Shown: piece by piece, positions 62,201 through 64,000 of the stretch
Position numbering within the stretch: the stretch's first letter is position 1
Layout: each line of letters opens with the position of its first letter
NCBI GenBank assembly: GCA_036852015.1
Contig: JAANDG010000446.1
Coordinates: forward strand, 59,026 to 123,025
DNA from: Pelodera strongyloides
Lineage: Eukaryota; Nematoda; Chromadorea; Rhabditida; Rhabditidae
Direction: 5' to 3'
Length of the DNA: 64,000 nucleotides
Translations under genes and position numbers: made by a program
Notes under the pieces: generated by a model
Told to the model about the DNA's origin: nothing
Databases searched by the model: none
Seen by the model: only the letters and a program-made list of their open reading frames with translations

Positions 62201-64000
62201 TCATAAAATCAAATAATGGTGCACACTAACCAAATCTATGCAGCAGCAGATGGGATTCCTCATTGGCGACAAACGGGATGGGATCTTACGTCGAGAAGAT
62301 GCATCGAAGCCTCATCGTCCAACGAAGTCAATGAAAGCAAAGAATAGCAGAACAACAACGGCAAAGTACTCTCGCTCTCTGTCCTACTTCTAACTAAACC
62401 CAAAACATAATAACTAAATCTCAGATGGATCTCGACGGTCAACGTTCACCCTCAAACAATGCCAACACCTGAAGCTGCTCCAATGCCAATTCCCCGAGAA
62501 GACGCGGTTCTCGGAGTTGAACAAGGGAGCACCCCAAGTCTCAACATATTTCTAAGCTCAAACAAATACAAAGTTCACCCTCAAACAATGCCAAAACCTG
62601 AAGCTGCTCCAATGCCAATTCCCCGAGAAGACGCGGTTCTCGGAGTTGAACAAGGGAGCACCCCAAGTCTCAACATATTTCTAAGCTCAAACAAATACAA
62701 AGTTCACCCTCAAACAATGCCAACACCTGAAGCTGCTCCAATGCCAATTCCCCGAGAAGACGCGGTTCTCGGAGTTGAACAAGGGAGCACCCCAAGTCTC
62801 AACATATTTCTAAGCTCAGACAAATACAAAGTTCACCCTCAAACAATGCCAAAACCTGAAGCTGCTCCAATGCCAATTCCCCGAGAAGACGCGGTTCTCG
62901 GAGTTGAACAAGGGAGCACCCCAAGTCTCAACATATTTCTAAGCTCAGACAAATACAAAGTTCACCCCTCACTCAGTGTTGCAAACAAATTTTCATAAAA
63001 TCAAATAATGGTGCACACTAACCAAATCTATGCAGCAGCAGATGGGATTCCTCATTGGCGACAAACGGGATGGGATCTTACGTCGAGAAGATGCATCGAA
63101 GCCTCATCGTCCAACGAAGTCAATGAAAGCATAGAATAGCAGAACAACAACGGCAAAGTACTCTCGCTCTCTATCCTACTTCTAACTAAACCAAACAAAT
63201 AACTAAATCTCAGATGGATCTCGACGGTCAACGTTCACCCTCAAACAATGCCAAAACCTGAAGCTGCTCCAATGCCAATTCCCCGAGAAGACGCGGTTCT
63301 CGGAGTTGAACAAGGGAGCACCCCAAGTCTCAACATATTTCTAAGCTCAAACAAATACAAAGTTCACCCTCAAACAATGCCAAAACCTGAAGCTGCTCCA
63401 ATGCCAATTCCCCGAGAAGACGCGGTTCTCGGAGTTGAACAAGGGAGCACCCCAAGTCTCAACATATTTCTAAGCTCAAACAAATACAAAGTTCACCCTC
63501 AAACAATGCCAAAACCTGAAGCTGCTCCAATGCCAATTCCCCGAGAAGACGCGGTTCTCGGAGTTGAACAAGGGAGCACCCAAGTCTCAACATATTTCTA
63601 AGCTCAGACAAATACAAAGTTCACCCTCAACCAGTGTTGCAAACAAATTTTATAAAATCAAATAATGGTGCACACTAACAAAATCTATGCAGCAGCAGAT
63701 GGGATTCCTCATTGGCGACAAACGGGATGGGATCTTACGTCGAGAAGATGCATCGAAGCCTCATCGTCCAACGAAGTCAATGAAAGCAAAGAATAGCAGA
63801 ACAACAACGGCAAAACTCTCGCTCTCTGTCCTACTTCTAACTAAACCCAAAACATAATAACTAAATCTCAGATGGATCTCGACGGTCAACGTTCACCCTC
63901 AAACAATGCCAAAACCTGAAGCTGCTCCAATGCCAATTCCCCGAGAAGACGCGGTTCTCGGAGTTGAACAAGGGAGCACCCCAGTCTCAACATATTTCTA
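56203..64000. repeat. Higher-order satellite array (B unit ~280 bp + 1-4 A units of 129 bp), continuing off the window
   Basis: B units (marked by GCAGCAGCAGATGGGATTCC) start near 56245, 57043, 57452, 57989, 58523, 59188, 59984, 60777, 61441, 62239, 63028 and 63690. Successive intervals fit B plus 4, 1, 2, 2, 3, 4, 4, 3, 4, 4 and 3 A units; one more A unit follows before the edge, so about 35 A copies in all. Each A unit contains CCGAGAA-GACGCGG-TTCTCGG, a 7-bp stem with a 7-nt loop. A units are 129 bp, so an open frame (MPKPEAAPMPIPREDAVLG...) runs through several in a row. One-base indels (for example CCCC versus CCC) and stops in B interrupt it. The leftmost unit is the most diverged, as expected at an array edge. 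Confidence 0.93.

Noticed and set aside
56472..63601. Protein-coding gene with 43-residue repeats (MPKPEAAPMP...)
   Set aside because: The frame is repeatedly broken by B units, one-base indels and stops. The 129-bp period alone explains the open frame, so it is called a satellite.
56203..64000. CRISPR-like repeat-spacer array
   Set aside because: Both alternating units are repeated; there are no unique spacers, units are 129 and ~280 bp, and the genome is eukaryotic.

Overview
This is a eukaryotic window, almost certainly a nematode. It is AT-rich, with small exons (about 50-240 nt) separated by introns that use GT/AG borders with TTTTCAG or TTTTAG acceptors. Several start codons lie directly behind such acceptors, as expected where spliced leaders are trans-spliced. 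The recognisable proteins are animal families, including an Hr4/NR6A nuclear receptor of the C. elegans nhr-91 type. The introns, the MITE load and the BEL/Pao and Ty3-type debris fit a clade V (possibly strongylid) parasite better than Caenorhabditis, but that placement is inference. No bacterial operon, CRISPR array, rRNA or phage is present.

Layout. 0-6.7 kb is repeat-rich: MITEs, a large fold-back element, decayed BEL/Pao and Ty3-like retroelements, and two doubtful minus-strand exons at the edge. 6.8-16.0 kb holds one large minus-strand gene of about 33 exons for a RING1-IBR-RING2 (RBR) ubiquitin ligase. 16-23 kb is mostly intergenic and repeat, with an unrecognised cysteine-bearing minus-strand gene at 18.6-19.6 kb. 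23.2-24.8 kb is a four-span membrane protein and 25.7-27.8 kb an ELMO-domain (ELMOD) protein, both on plus. 31.1-40.1 kb is a 17-exon nuclear receptor gene on plus, fully phase-consistent, coding for 625 residues. 40-45 kb is nearly empty, ending in a tRNA-Val(TAC) at 45.33 kb. 46.0-48.4 kb is a seven-exon globin gene and 50.5-52.0 kb a five-exon MOSPD1/3-like gene, both plus.

From 53 kb the sequence becomes repetitive: a second copy of the fold-back MITE, a 129-bp tandem repeat, a third copy of the long-TIR MITE, a zone of TTACACGATA-like motifs, and a poly-T/GGGACGG element bounded by a 20-bp perfect inverted repeat. The last 7.8 kb is a higher-order satellite: a ~280-bp B unit followed by 1-4 copies of a 129-bp A unit, repeated 12 times and running off the right edge. 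This array is the most unusual object here.

The genes do not form one pathway. They look like independent housekeeping or regulatory genes: ubiquitin ligation, Arf/Arl GTPase regulation, transcription, haem binding, and ER membrane contact. Gene models were built by eye, joining exons by splice consensus and reading phase. Four junctions of the RBR gene and the 5' ends of some genes remain unresolved.
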